A stretch of DNA of 64,000 bases from Limanda limanda (taxonomy: Eukaryota > Chordata > Actinopteri > Pleuronectiformes > Pleuronectidae): positions 372,001 to 436,000 of the forward strand of contig NW_026870456.1 in NCBI RefSeq assembly GCF_963576545.1. The letters are read 5' to 3'. Every line of letters starts with the position of its first letter. Within the stretch, counting starts at the first letter, position 1. This document shows, one piece after another, positions 21,293 through 35,229 of this stretch. Position numbers and translations under genes: made by a program. Below the pieces are notes generated by a model. That model was not told the DNA's origin. It did not search any database and saw nothing but the letters and a program-made list of their open reading frames with translations.

Positions 21293-24200
21293 AAGTCTCT
21301 CCGACCTTCACAAAAGAAGTTATTCAAGAATATCTCCTCAGATTTGGGGGAATTTCGTCGGTCGACCTCTTCCGAAGGTCGTACAAGCTCGGGGATGGTA
21401 CCAATCGATCCGCAGGACCCACATTAGTCCAGATGCAACCACTTTCCAAGTCTCTCCGACCTTCACAAAAAAAGTTATTCAAGAATATCTGTTTCTCCTA
21501 TGTGCTTTCATCCCTAACCCTAACCCTAACCCTTCCGAAAGTCGGAGAAGCTCAAAGATGGTACCGATCGATGCGCGCTACCCCATTTAGTGGGGGTAGA
21601 GCCTACTTGCAAGTCTCTCCGACCTTCACAAAAAAAGTTATTCAAGAATATCTCTTTCTCCTATGTGCTTTCATCCCTAACCCTAACCCTAACCCTTCCG
21701 AAAGTCGGAGAAGCTCAAGGATGGTACCAATCGATGCGCGCTACCCCATTTAGTGGGGGTAGAGCCTACTTGCAAGTCTCTCCGACCTTCACAAAAAAAG
21801 TTATTCAAGAATATCTCTTTCTCCTATGTGCTTTCATCCCTAACCCTAACCCTAACCCTTCCGAAAGTCGGAGAAGCTCAAGGATGGTACCGATCGATGC
21901 GCGCAACCCCATTTAGTGGGGGTAGAGCCTACTTGCAAGTCTCTCCGACCTTCACAAAAAAAGTTATTCAAGAATATCTCCTCAGATTTGGGGGAATTTC
22001 GTCGGTCGACCTCTTTCGAAGGTCGTACAAGCTCGGGGATGGTACCAATCGATCCGCAGGACCCAAATTAGTCCAGATGCAACCACTTTCCAAGTCTCTC
22101 CGACCTTCACAAAAAAAGTTATTCAAGAATATCTCTTTCTCCTATGTGCTTTCATCCCTAACCCTAACCCTAACCCTTCCGAAAGTCGGAGAAGCTCAAG
22201 GATGGTACTGATCGATGCGCGCTACCCCATTTAGTGGGGGTAGAGCCTACTTGCAAGTCTCTCCGACCTTCACAAAAAAAGTTATTCAAGAATATCTCTT
22301 TCTCCTATGTGCTTTCATCCCTAACCCTAACCCTAACCCTTCCGAAAGTCGGAGAAGCTCAAGGATGGTACCGATAGATGCGCGCTACCCCATTTAGTGG
22401 GGGTAGAGCCTACTTGCAAGTCTCTCCGACCTTCACAAAAAAAGTTATTCAAGAATATCTCTTTCTCCTATGTGCTTTCATCCCTAACCCTAACCCTAAC
22501 CCTTCCGAAAGTCGGAGAAGCTCAAGGATGGTACTGGTCGATGCGCGCAACCCCATTTAGTGGGGGTAGAGCCTACTTGCAAGTCTCTCCGACCTTCACA
22601 AAAAAAGTTATTCAAGAATATCTCCTCAGATTTGGGGGAATTTCGTCGGTCGACCTCTTCCGAAGGTCGTACAAGCTCGGGGATGGTACCAATCGATCCG
22701 CAGGACCCAAATTAGTCCAGATGCAACCACTTTCCAAGTCTCTCCGACCTTCACAAAAAAAGTTATTCAAGAATATCTCTTTCTCCTATGTGCTTTCATC
22801 CCTAACCCTAACCCTAACCCTTCCGAAAGTCGGAGAAGCTCAAAGATGGTACCGATCGATGCGCGCAACCCCATTTAGTGGGGGTAGAGCCTACTTGCAA
22901 GTCTCTCCGACCTTCACAAAAAAAGTTATTCAAGAATATCTCTTTCTCCTATGTGCTTTCATCCCTAACCCTAACCCTTCCGAAAGTCGGAGAAGCTCAA
23001 GGATGGTACCGATCGATGCGCGCTACCCCATTTAGTGGGGGTAGAGCCTACTTGCAAGTCTCTCCGACCTTCACAAAAAAAGTTATTCAAGAATATCTCC
23101 TCAGATTTGGGGGAATTTCGTCGGTCGACCTCTTCCGAAGGTCGTACAAGCTCGGGGATGGTACCAATCGATCCGCAGGACCCAAATTAGTCCAGATGCA
23201 ACCACTTTCCAAGTCTCTCCGACCTTCACAAAAAAAGTTATTCAAGAATATCTCTTTCTCCTATGTGCTTTCATCCCTAACCCTAACCCTAACCCTTCCG
23301 AAAGTCGGAGAAGCTCAAGGATGGTACCGATCGATGCGCGCTACCCCATTTAGTGGGGGTAGAGCCTACTTGCAAGTCTCTCCGACCTTCACAAAAAAAG
23401 TTATTCAAGAATATCTCTTTCTCCTATGTGCTTTCATCCCTAACCCTAACCCTAACCCTTCCGAAAGTCGGAGAAGCTCAAGGATGGTACCAATCGATGC
23501 GCGCTACCCCATTTAGTGGGGGTAGAGCCTACTTGCAAGTCTCTCCGACCTTCACAAAAAAAGTTATTCAAGAATATCTCTTTCTCCTATGTGCTTTCAT
23601 CCCTAACCCTAACCCTAACCCTTCCGAAAGTCGGAGAAGCTCAAGGATGGTACCGATCGATGCGCGCAACCCCATTTAGTGGGGGTAGAGCCTACTTGCA
23701 AGTCTCTCCGACCTTCACAAAAAAAGTTATTCAAGAATATCTCCTCAGATTTGGGGGAATTTCGTCGGTCGACCTCTTTCGAAGGTCGTACAAGCTCGGG
23801 GATGGTACCAATCGATCCGCAGGACCCAAATTAGTCCAGATGCAACCACTTTCCAAGTCTCTCCGACCTTCACAAAAAAAGTTATTCAAGAATATCTCTT
23901 TCTCCTATGTGCTTTCATCCCTAACCCTAACCCTAACCCTTCCGAAAGTCGGAGAAGCTCAAGGATGGTACTGATCGATGCGCGCTACCCCATTTAGTGG
24001 GGGTAGAGCCTACTTGCAAGTCTCTCCGACCTTCACAAAAAAAGTTATTCAAGAATATCTCTTTCTCCTATGTGCTTTCATCCCTAACCCTAACCCTAAC
24101 CCTTCCGAAAGTCGGAGAAGCTCAAGGATGGTACCGATAGATGCGCGCTACCCCATTTAGTGGGGGTAGAGCCTACTTGCAAGTCTCTCCGACCTTCACA

Positions 24201-25462
24201 AAAAAAGTTATTCAAGAATATCTCTTTCTCCTATGTGCTTTCATCCCTAACCCTAACCCTAACCCTTCCGAAAGTCGGAGAAGCTCAAGGATGGTACTGG
24301 TCGATGCGCGCAACCCCATTTAGTGGGGGTAGAGCCTACTTGCAAGTCTCTCCGACCTTCACAAAAAAAGTTATTCAAGAATATCTCCTCAGATTTGGGG
24401 GAATTTCGTCGGTCGACCTCTTCCGAAGGTCGTACAAGCTCGGGGATGGTACCAATCGATCCGCAGGACCCAAATTAGTCCAGATGCAACCACTTTCCAA
24501 GTCTCTCCGACCTTCACAAAAAAAGTTATTCAAGAATATCTCTTTCTCCTATGTGCTTTCATCCCTAACCCTAACCCTAACCCTTCCGAAAGTCGGAGAA
24601 GCTCAAAGATGGTACCGATCGATGCGCGCAACCCCATTTAGTGGGGGTAGAGCCTACTTGCAAGTCTCTCCGACCTTCACAAAAAAAGTTATTCAAGAAT
24701 ATCTCTTTCTCCTATGTGCTTTCATCCCTAACCCTAACCCTTCCGAAAGTCGGAGAAGCTCAAGGATGGTACCGATCGATGCGCGCTACCCCATTTAGTG
24801 GGGGTAGAGCCTACTTGCAAGTCTCTCCGACCTTCACAAAAAAAGTTATTCAAGAATATCTCCTCAGATTTGGGGGAATTTCGTCGGTCGACCTCTTCCG
24901 AAGGTCGTACAAGCTCGGGGATGGTACCAATCGATCCGCAGGACCCAAATTAGTCCAGATGCAACCACTTTCCAAGTCTCTCCGACCTTCACAAAAAAAG
25001 TTATTCAAGAATATCTCTTTCTCCTATGTGCTTTCATCCCTAACCCTAACCCTAACCCTTCCGAAAGTCGGAGAAGCTCAAGGATGGTACCGATCGATGC
25101 GCGCTACCCCATTTAGTGGGGGTAGAGCCTACTTGCAAGTCTCTCCGACCTTCACAAAAAAAGTTATTCAAGAATATCTCTTTCTCCTATGTGCTTTCAT
25201 CCCTAACCCTAACCCTAACCCTTCCGAAAGTCGGAGAAGCTCAAGGATGGTACCGATCGATGCGCGCTACCCCATTTAGTGGGGGTAGAGCCTACTTGCA
25301 AGTCTCTCCGACCTTCACAAAAAAAGTTATTCAAGAATATCTCTTTCTCCTATGTGCTTTCATCCCTAACCCTAACCCTAACCCTTCCGAAAGTCGGAGA
25401 AGCTCAAGGATGGTACCGATCGATGCGCGCTACCCCATTTAGTGGGGGTAGAGCCTACTTGC
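21293..25462 (+). repeat. 1763 bp tandem duplication (11 monomers)
   Basis: About 21.6-23.35 kb is repeated at 23.35-25.1 kb with offset 1763. Paired markers: GTACCAATCG (21725, 23488), TTTCGAAGG (22014, 23777), GATAGATG (22374, 24137), GTACTGGTCG (22533, 24296), CTCAAAGATGG (22845, 24608). The left edge lies between 21,555 and 21,725, because TCTGTTTCTCC and CAAAGATGG there are not repeated. B at 21293 has a private CCCACATTAG (near 21420). B units: 21293, 21937, 22581, 23056, 23700, 24344, 24819. Confidence 0.88.
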
Positions 25463-28400
25463 AAGTCTCTCCGACCTTCACAAAAGAAGTTATTCAAGAA
25501 TATCTCCTCAGATTTGGGGGAATTTCGTCGGTCGACCTCTTCCGAAGGTCGTACAAGCTCGGGGATGGTACCAATCGATCCGCAGGACCCAAATTAGTCC
25601 AGATGCAACCACTTTCCAAGTCTCTCCGACCTTCACAAAAAAAGTTATTCAAGAATATCTCTTTCTCCTATGTGCTTTCATCCCTAACCCTAACCCTAAC
25701 CCTTCCGAAAGTCGGAGAAGCTCAAAGATGGTACCGATCGATGCGCGCAACCCCATTTAGTGGGGGTAGAGCCTACTTGCAAGTCTCTCCGACCTTCACA
25801 AAAAAAGTTATTCAAGAATATCTCTTTCTCCTATGTGCTTTCATCCCTAACCCTAACCCTAACCCTTCCGAAAGTCGGAGAAGCTCAAGGATGGTAACGA
25901 TCGATGCGCGCTACCCCATTTAGTGGGGGTAGAGCCTACTTGCAAGTCTCTCCGACCTTCACAAAAAAAGTTATTCAAGAATATCTCTTTCTCCTATGTG
26001 CTTTCATCCCTAACCCTAACCCTTCCGAAAGTCGGAGAAGCTCAAGGATGGTACCGATCGATGCGCGCTACCCCATTTAGTGGGGGTAGAGCCTACTTGC
26101 AAGTCTCTCCGACCTTCACAAAAAAAGTTATTCAAGAATATCTCCTCAGATTTGGGGGAATTTCGTCGGTCGACCTCTTCCGAAGGTCGTACAAGCTCGG
26201 GGATGGTACCAATCGATCCGCAGGACCCAAATTAGTCCAGATGCAACCACTTTCCAAGTCTCTCCGACCTTCACAAAAAAAGTTATTCAAGAATATCTCT
26301 TTCTCCTATGTGCTTTCATCCCTAACCCTAACCCTAACCCTTCCGAAAGTCGGAGAAGCTCAAGGATGGTACCGATCGATGCGCGCTACCCCATTTAGTG
26401 GGGGTAGAGCCTACTTGCAAGTCTCTCCGACCTTCACAAAAAAAGTTATTCAAGAATATCTCTTTCTCCTATGTGCTTTCATCCCTAACCCTAACCCTAA
26501 CCCTTCCGAAAGTCGGAGAAGCTCAAGGATGGTACCGATCGATGCGCGCTACCCCATTTAGTGGGGGTAGAGCCTACTTGCAAGTCTCTCCGACCTTCAC
26601 AAAAAAAGTTATTCAAGAATATCTCTTTCTCCTATGTGCTTTCATCCCTAACCCTAACCCTTCCGAAGGTCGGAGAAGCTCAAGGATGGTACCGATCGAT
26701 GCGCGCTACCCCATTTAGTGGGGGTAGAGCCTACTTGCAAGTCTCTCCGACCTTCACAAAAAAAGTTATTCAAGAATATCTCTTTCTCCTATGTGCTTTC
26801 ATCCCTAACCCTAACCCTAACCCTTCCGAAAGTCGGAGAAGCTCAAGGATGGTACCGATCGATGCGCGCAACCCCATTTAGTGGGGGTAGAGCCTACTTG
26901 CAAGTCTCTCCGACCTTCACAAAAAAAGTTATTCAAGAATATCTCCTCAGATTTGGGGGAATTTCGTCGGTCGACCTCTTCCGAAGGTCGTACAAGCTCG
27001 GGGATGGTACCAATCGATCCGCAGGACCCAAATTAGTCCAGATGCAACCACTTTCCAAGTCTCTCCGACCTTCACAAAAAAAGTTATTCAAGAATATCTC
27101 TTTCTCCTATGTGCTTTCATCCCTATCCCTAACCCTAACCCTTCCGAAAGTCGGAGAAGCTCAAGGATGGTACCGATCGATGCGCGCTACCCCATTTAGT
27201 GGGGGTAGAGCCTACTTGCAAGTCTCTCCGACCTTCACAAAAAAAGTTATTCAAGAATATCTCTTTCTCCTATGTGCTTTCATCCCTAACCCTAACCCTA
27301 ACCCTTCCGAAAGTCGGAGAAGCTCAAGGATGGTACTGATCGATGCGCGCTACCCCATTTAGTGGGGGTAGAGCCTACTTGCAAGTCTCTCCGACCTTCA
27401 CAAAAAAAGTTATTCAAGAATATCTCCTCAGATTTGGGGGAATTTCGTCGGTCGACCTCTTCCGAAGGTCGTACAAGCTCGGGGATGGTACCAATCGATC
27501 TGCAGGACCCAAATTAGTCCAGATGCAACCACTTTCCAAGTCTCTCCGACCTTCACAAAAAAAGTTATTCAAGAATATCTCTTTCTCCTATGTGCTTTCA
27601 TCCCTAACCCTAACCCTAACCCTTCCGAAAGTCGGAGAAGCTCAAGGATGGTACCGATCGATGCGCGCTACCCCATTTAGTGGGGGTAGAGCCTACTTGC
27701 AAGTCTCTCCGACCTTCACAAAAAAAGTTATTCAAGAATATCTCTTTCTCCTATGTGCTTTCATCCCTAACCCTAACCCTAACCCTTCCGAAAGTCGGAG
27801 AAGCTCAAGGATGGTACCGATCGATGCGCGCTACCCCATTTAGTGGGGGTAGAGCCTACTTGCAAGTCTCTCCGACCTTCACAAAAGAAGTTATTCAAGA
27901 ATATCTCCTCAGATTTGGGGGAATTTCGTCGGTCGACCTCTTCCGAAGGTCGTACAAGCTCGGGGATGGTACCAATCGATCCGCAGGACCCAAATTAGTC
28001 CAGATGCAACCACTTTCCAAGTCTCTCCGACCTTCACAAAAAAAGTTATTCAAGAATATCTGTTTCTCCTATGTGCTTTCATCCCTAACCCTAACCCTAA
28101 CCCTTCCGAAAGTCGGAGAAGCTCAAAGATGGTACCGATCGATGCGCGCTACCCCATTTAGTGGGGGTAGAGCCTACTTGCAAGTCTCTCCGACCTTCAC
28201 AAAAAAAGTTATTCAAGAATATCTCTTTCTCCTATGTGCTTTCATCCCTAACCCTAACCCTAACCCTTCCGAAAGTCGGAGAAGCTCAAGGATGGTACCA
28301 ATCGATGCGCGCTACCCCATTTAGTGGGGGTAGAGCCTACTTGCAAGTCTCTCCGACCTTCACAAAAAAAGTTATTCAAGAATATCTCTTTCTCCTATGT

Positions 28401-29160
28401 GCTTTCATCCCTAACCCTAACCCTAACCCTTCCGAAAGTCGGAGAAGCTCAAGGATGGTACCGATCGATGCGCGCAACCCCATTTAGTGGGGGTAGAGCC
28501 TACTTGCAAGTCTCTCCGACCTTCACAAAAAAAGTTATTCAAGAATATCTCCTCAGATTTGGGGGAATTTCGTCGGTCGACCTCTTTCGAAGGTCGTACA
28601 AGCTCGGGGATGGTACCAATCGATCCGCAGGACCCAAATTAGTCCAGATGCAACCACTTTCCAAGTCTCTCCGACCTTCACAAAAAAAGTTATTCAAGAA
28701 TATCTCTTTCTCCTATGTGCTTTCATCCCTAACCCTAACCCTAACCCTTCCGAAAGTCGGAGAAGCTCAAGGATGGTACTGATCGATGCGCGCTACCCCA
28801 TTTAGTGGGGGTAGAGCCTACTTGCAAGTCTCTCCGACCTTCACAAAAAAAGTTATTCAAGAATATCTCTTTCTCCTATGTGCTTTCATCCCTAACCCTA
28901 ACCCTAACCCTTCCGAAAGTCGGAGAAGCTCAAGGATGGTACCGATAGATGCGCGCTACCCCATTTAGTGGGGGTAGAGCCTACTTGCAAGTCTCTCCGA
29001 CCTTCACAAAAAAAGTTATTCAAGAATATCTCTTTCTCCTATGTGCTTTCATCCCTAACCCTAACCCTAACCCTTCCGAAAGTCGGAGAAGCTCAAGGAT
29101 GGTACTGGTCGATGCGCGCAACCCCATTTAGTGGGGGTAGAGCCTACTTGCAAGTCTCTC
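24642..29160 (+). repeat. Second full copy of the 4.5 kb higher-order block
   Basis: Matches 11,180-15,700 at offset 13,462 with every diagnostic variant in register, including both AAAAGAAG units (25484, 27886), GAAGGTCGG (26665), CCCTATCCC (27123), CGATCTGCAGG (27498), TCTGTTTCTCC (28061), GTACCAATCG (28296), GATAGATG (28940) and GTACTGGTCG (29103). The only difference I noticed is the CGGAAAAGC of the first copy. B units: 24819, 25463, 26101, 26902, 27383, 27864, 28508. Such close identity over 4.5 kb suggests a recent duplication. Confidence 0.85.
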
Positions 29161-32100
29161 CGACCTTCACAAAAAAAGTTATTCAAGAATATCTCCTCAG
29201 ATTTGGGGGAATTTCGTCGGTCGACCTCTTCCGAAGGTCGTACAAGCTCGGGGATGGTACCAATCGATCCGCAGGACCCAAATTAGTCCAGATGCAACCA
29301 CTTTCCAAGTCTCTCCGACCTTCAAAAAAAAAGTTATTCAAGAATATCTCTTTCTCCTATGTGCTTTCATCCCTAACCCTAACCCTAACCCTTCCGAAAG
29401 TCGGAGAAGCTCAAAGATGGTACCGATCGATGCGCGCAACCCCATTTAGTGGGGGTAGAGCCTACTTGCAAGTCTCTCCGACCTTCACAAAAAAAGTTAT
29501 TCAAGAATATCTCTTTCTCCTATGTGCTTTCATCCCTAACCCTAACCCTTCCGAAAGTCGGAGAAGCTCAAGGATGGTACCGATCGATGCGCGCTACCCC
29601 ATTTAGTGGGGGTAGAGCCTACTTGAAAGTCTCTCCGACCTTCACAAAAAAAGTTATTCAAGAATATCTCCTCAGATTTGGGGGAATTTCGTCGGTCGAC
29701 CTCTTCCGAAGGTCGTACAAGCTCGGGGATGGTACCAATCGATCCGCAGGACCCAAATTAGTCCAGATGCAACCACTTTCCAAGTCTCTCCGACCTTCAC
29801 AAAAAAAGTTATTCAAGAATATCTCTTTCTCCTATGTGCTTTCATCCCTAACCCTAACCCTAACCCTTCCGAAAGTCGGAGAAGCTCAAGGATGGTACCG
29901 ATCGATGCGCGCTACCCCATTTAGTGGGGGTAGAGCCTACTTGCAAGTCTCTCCGACCTTCACAAAAAAAGTTATTCAAGAATATCTCTTTCTCCTATGT
30001 GCTTTCATCCCTAACCCTAACCCTAACCCTTCCGAAAGTCGGAGAAGCTCAAGGATGGTACCGATAGATGCGCGCTACCCCATTTAGTGGGGGTAGAGCC
30101 TACTTGCAAGTCTCTCCGACCTTCACAAAAAAAGTTATTCAAGAATATCTCTTTCTCCTATGTGCTTTCATCCCTAACCCTAACCCTAACCCTTCCGAAA
30201 GTCGGAGAAGCTCAAGGATGGTACTGGTCGATGCGCGCAACCCCATTTAGTGGGGGTAGAGCCTACTTGCAAGTCTCTCCGACCTTCACAAAAAAAGTTA
30301 TTCAAGAATATCTCCTCAGATTTGGGGGAATTTCGTCGGTCGACCTCTTCCGAAGGTCGTACAAGCTCGGGGATGGTACCAATCGATCCGCAGGACCCAA
30401 ATTAGTCCAGATGCAACCACTTTCCAAGTCTCTCCGACCTTCACAAAAAAAGTTATTCAAGAATATCTCTTTCTCCTATGTGCTTTCATCCCTAACCCTA
30501 ACCCTAACCCTTCCGAAAGTCGGAGAAGCTCAAAGATGGTACCGATCGATGCGCGCAACCCCATTTAGTGGGGGTAGAGCCTACTTGCAAGTCTCTCCGA
30601 CCTTCACAAAAAAAGTTATTCAAGAATATCTCTTTCTCCTATGTGCTTTCATCCCTAACCCTAACCCTAACCCTTCCGAAAGTCGGAGAAGCTCAAGGAT
30701 GGTAACGATCGATGCGCGCTACCCCATTTAGTGGGGGTAGAGCCTACTTGCAAGTCTCTCCGACCTTCACAAAAAAAGTTATTCAAGAATATCTCTTTCT
30801 CCTATGTGCTTTCATCCCTAACCCTAACCCTTCCGAAAGTCGGAGAAGCTCAAGGATGGTACCGATCGATGCGCGCTACCCCATTTAGTGGGGGTAGAGC
30901 CTACTTGCAAGTCTCTCCGACCTTCACAAAAAAAGTTATTCAAGAATATCTCCTCAGATTTGGGGGAATTTCGTCGGTCGACCTCTTCCGAAGGTCGTAC
31001 AAGCTCGGGGATGGTACCAATCGATCCGCAGGACCCAAATTAGTCCAGATGCAACCACTTTCCAAGTCTCTCCGACCTTCACAAAAAAAGTTATTCAAGA
31101 ATATCTCTTTCTCCTATGTGCTTTCATCCCTAACCCTAACCCTTCCGAAAGTCGGAGAAGCTCAAGGATGGTACCGATCGATGCGCGCTACCCCATTTAG
31201 TGGGGGTAGAGCCTACTTGCAAGTCTCTCCGACCTTCACAAAAAAAGTTATTCAAGAATATCTCTTTCTCCTATGTGCTTTCATCCCTAACCCTAACCCT
31301 AACCCTTCCGAAAGTCGGAGAAGCTCAAGGATGGTACCGATAGATGCGCGCTACCCCATTTAGTGGGGGTAGAGCCTACTTGCAAGTCTCTCCGACCTTC
31401 ACAAAAAAAGTTATTCAAGAATATCTCTTTCTCCTATGTGCTTTCATCCCTAACCCTAACCCTAACCCTTCCGAAAGTCGGAGAAGCTCAAGGATGGTAC
31501 TGGTCGATGCGCGCAATCCCATTTAGTGGGGGTAGAGCCTACTTGCAAGTCTCTCCGACCTTCACAAAAAAAGTTATTCAAGAATATCTCCTCAGATTTG
31601 GGGGAATTTCGTCGGTCGACCTCTTCCGAAGGTCGTACAAGCTCGGGGATGGTACCAATCGATCCGCAGGACCCAAATTAGTCCAGATGCAACCACTTTC
31701 CAAGTCTCTCCGACCTTCAAAAAAAAAGTTATTCAAGAATATCTCTTTCTCCTATGTGCTTTCATCCCTAACCCTAACCCTAACCCTTCCGAAAGTCGGA
31801 GAAGCTCAAAGATGGTACCGATCGATGCGCGCAACCCCATTTAGTGGGGGTAGAGCCTACTTGCAAGTCTCTCCGACCTTCACAAAAAAAGTTATTCAAG
31901 AATATCTCTTTCTCCTATGTGCTTTCATCCCTAACCCTAACCCTTCCGAAAGTCGGAGAAGCTCAAGGATGGTACCGATCGATGCGCGCTACCCCATTTA
32001 GTGGGGGTAGAGCCTACTTGCAAGTCTCTCCGACCTTCACAAAAAAAGTTATTCAAGAATATCTCCTCAGATTTGGGGGAATTTCGTCGGTCGACCTCTT

Positions 32101-32659
32101 CCGAAGGTCGTACAAGCTCGGGGATGGTACCAATCGATCCGCAGGACCCAAATTAGTCCAGATGCAACCACTTTCCAAGTCTCTCCGACCTTCACAAAAA
32201 AAGTTATTCAAGAATATCTCTTTCTCCTATGTGCTTTCATCCCTAACCCTAACCCTAACCCTTCCGAAAGTCGGAGAAGCTCAAAGATGGTACTGATCGA
32301 TGCGCGCTACCCCATTTAGTGGGGGTAGAGCCTACTTGCAAGTCTCTCCGACCTTCACAAAAAAAGTTATTCAAGAATATCTCTTTCTCCTATGTGCTTT
32401 CATCCCTAACCCTAACCCTAACCCTTCCGAAAGTCGGAGAAGCTCAAGGATGGTAACGATCGATGCGCGCTACCCCATTTAGTGGGGGTAGAGCCTACTT
32501 GCAAGTCTCTCCGACCTTCACAAAAAAAGTTATTCAAGAATATCTCTTTCTCCTATGTGCTTTCATCCCTAACCCTAACCCTTCCGAAAGTCGGAGAAGC
32601 TCAAGGATGGTACCGATCGATGCGCGCTACCCCATTTAGTGGGGGTAGAGCCTACTTGC
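28508..32659 (+). repeat. Nested duplications at offsets 1119, 1276 and 2395 bp
   Basis: The marker pair GATAGATG plus GTACTGGTCG appears at 28943/29102, 30061/30220 and 31330/31497 (steps 1119 then about 1276). A rare A9 leader (CTTCAAAAAAAAAG) is present near 29325 and 31720, offset 2395, but not in the middle copy. This shows the third copy derives from the first. The third copy has an A' added. B units: 28508, 29152, 29627, 30271, 30909, 31547, 32022. Confidence 0.82.
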
Positions 32660-35229
32660 AAGTCTCTCCGACCTTCACAAAAAAAGTTATTCAAGAATAT
32701 CTCCTCAGATTTGGGGGAATTTCGTCGGTCGACCTCTTCCGAAGGTCGTACAAGCTCGGGGATGGTACCAATCGATCCGCAGGACCCAAATTAGTCCAGA
32801 TGCAACCACTTTCCAAGTCTCTCCGACCTTCACAAAAAAAGTTATTCAAGAATATCTCTTTCTCCTATGTGCTTTCATCCCTAACCCTAACCCTAACCCT
32901 TCCGAAAGTCGGAGAAGCTCAAGGATGGTACCGATCGATGCGCGCTACCCCATTTAGTGGGGGTAGAGCCTACTTGCAAGTCTCTCCGACCTTCACAAAA
33001 AAAGTTATTCAAGAATATCTCTTTCTCCTATGTGCTTTCATCCCTAACCCTAACCCTAACCCTTCCGAAAGTCGGAGAAGCTCAAGGATGGTACCGATCG
33101 ATGCGCGCTACCCCATTTAGTGGGGGTAGAGCCTACTTGCAAGTCTCTCCGACCTTCACAAAAAAAGTTATTCAAGAATATCTCTTTCTCCTATGTGCTT
33201 TCATCCCTAACCCTAACCCTTCCGAAGGTCGGAGAAGCTCAAGGATGGTACCGATCGATGCGCGCTACCCCATTTAGTGGGGGTAGAGCCTACTTGCAAG
33301 TCTCTCCGACCTTCACAAAAAAAGTTATTCAAGAATATCTCTTTCTCCTATGTGCTTTCATCCCTAACCCTAACCCTAACCCTTCCGAAAGTCGGAGAAG
33401 CTCAAGGATGGTACCGATCGATGCGCGCAACCCCATTTAGTGGGGGTAGAGCCTACTTGCAAGTCTCTCCGACCTTCACAAAAAAAGTTATTCAAGAATA
33501 TCTCCTCAGATTTGGGGGAATTTCGTCGGTCGACCTCTTCCGAAGGTCGTACAAGCTCGGGGATGGTACCAATCGATCCGCAGGACCCAAATTAGTCCAG
33601 ATGCAACCACTTTCCAAGTCTCTCCGACCTTCACAAAAAAAGTTATTCAAGAATATCTCTTTCTCCTATGTGCTTTCATCCCTATCCCTAACCCTAACCC
33701 TTCCGAAAGTCGGAGAAGCTCAAGGATGGTACCGATCGATGCGCGCTACCCCATTTAGTGGGGGTAGAGCCTACTTGCAAGTCTCTCCGACCTTCACAAA
33801 AAAAGTTATTCAAGAATATCTCTTTCTCCTATGTGCTTTCATCCCTAACCCTAACCCTAACCCTTCCGAAAGTCGGAGAAGCTCAAGGATGGTACCGATC
33901 GATGCGCGCTACCCCATTTAGTGGGGGTAGAGCCTACTTGCAAGTCTCTCCGACCTTCACAAAAGAAGTTATTCAAGAATATCTCCTCAGATTTGGGGGA
34001 ATTTCGTCGGTCGACCTCTTCCGAAGGTCGTACAAGCTCAGGGATGGTACCAATCGATCCGCAGGACCCAAATTAGTCCAGATGCAACCACTTTCCAAGT
34101 CTCTCCGACCTTCACAAAAAAAGTTATTCAAGAATATCTGTTTCTCCTATGTGCTTTCATCCCTAACCCTAACCCTAACCCTTCCGAAAGTCGGAGAAGC
34201 TCAAAGATGGTACCGATCGATGCGCGCTACCCCATTTAGTGGGGGTAGAGCCTACTTGCAAGTCTCTCCGACCTTCACAAAAAAAGTTATTCAAGAATAT
34301 CTCTTTCTCCTATGTGCTTTCATCCCTAACCCTAACCCTAACCCTTCCGAAAGTCGGAGAAGCTCAAGGATGGTACCAATCGATGCGCGCTACCCCATTT
34401 AGTGGGGGTAGAGCCTACTTGCAAGTCTCTCCGACCTTCACAAAAAAAGTTATTCAAGAATATCTCTTTCTCCTATGTGCTTTCATCCCTAACCCTAACC
34501 CTAACCCTTCCGAAAGTCGGAGAAGCTCAAGGATGGTACCGATCGATGCGCGCAACCCCATTTAGTGGGGGTAGAGCCTACTTGCAAGTCTCTCCGACCT
34601 TCACAAAAAAAGTTATTCAAGAATATCTCCTCAGATTTGGGGGAATTTCGTCGGTCGACCTCTTTCGAAGGTCGTACAAGCTCGGGGATGGTACCAATCG
34701 ATCCGCAGGACCCAAATTAGTCCAGATGCAACCACTTTCCAAGTCTCTCCGACCTTCACAAAAAAAGTTATTCAAGAATATCTCTTTCTCCTATGTGCTT
34801 TCATCCCTAACCCTAACCCTAACCCTTCCGAAAGTCGGAGAAGCTCAAGGATGGTACTGATCGATGCGCGCTACCCCATTTAGTGGGGGTAGAGCCTACT
34901 TGCAAGTCTCTCCGACCTTCACAAAAAAAGTTATTCAAGAATATCTCTTTCTCCTATGTGCTTTCATCCCTAACCCTAACCCTAACCCTTCCGAAAGTCG
35001 GAGAAGCTCAAGGATGGTACCGATAGATGCGCGCTACCCCATTTAGTGGGGGTAGAGCCTACTTGCAAGTCTCTCCGACCTTCACAAAAAAAGTTATTCA
35101 AGAATATCTCTTTCTCCTATGTGCTTTCATCCCTAACCCTAACCCTAACCCTTCCGAAAGTCGGAGAAGCTCAAGGATGGTACTGGTCGATGCGCGCAAC
35201 CCCATTTAGTGGGGGTAGAGCCTACTTGC
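32660..35229 (+). repeat. Reference-block copy with an internal 481 bp deletion
   Basis: Markers from GAAGGTCGG (33224) through CCCTATCCC (33683) sit at offset 20,021 from the 11-16 kb block. From AAAAGAAG (33964) through GTACTGGTCG (35181) the offset is 19,540. The loss of exactly 481 bp equals A+B+A and removes the B unit that carries CGATCTGCAGG in the other copies. A private GCTCAGGGATGG occurs near 34038. B units: 32660, 33461, 33942, 34586. Confidence 0.85.
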
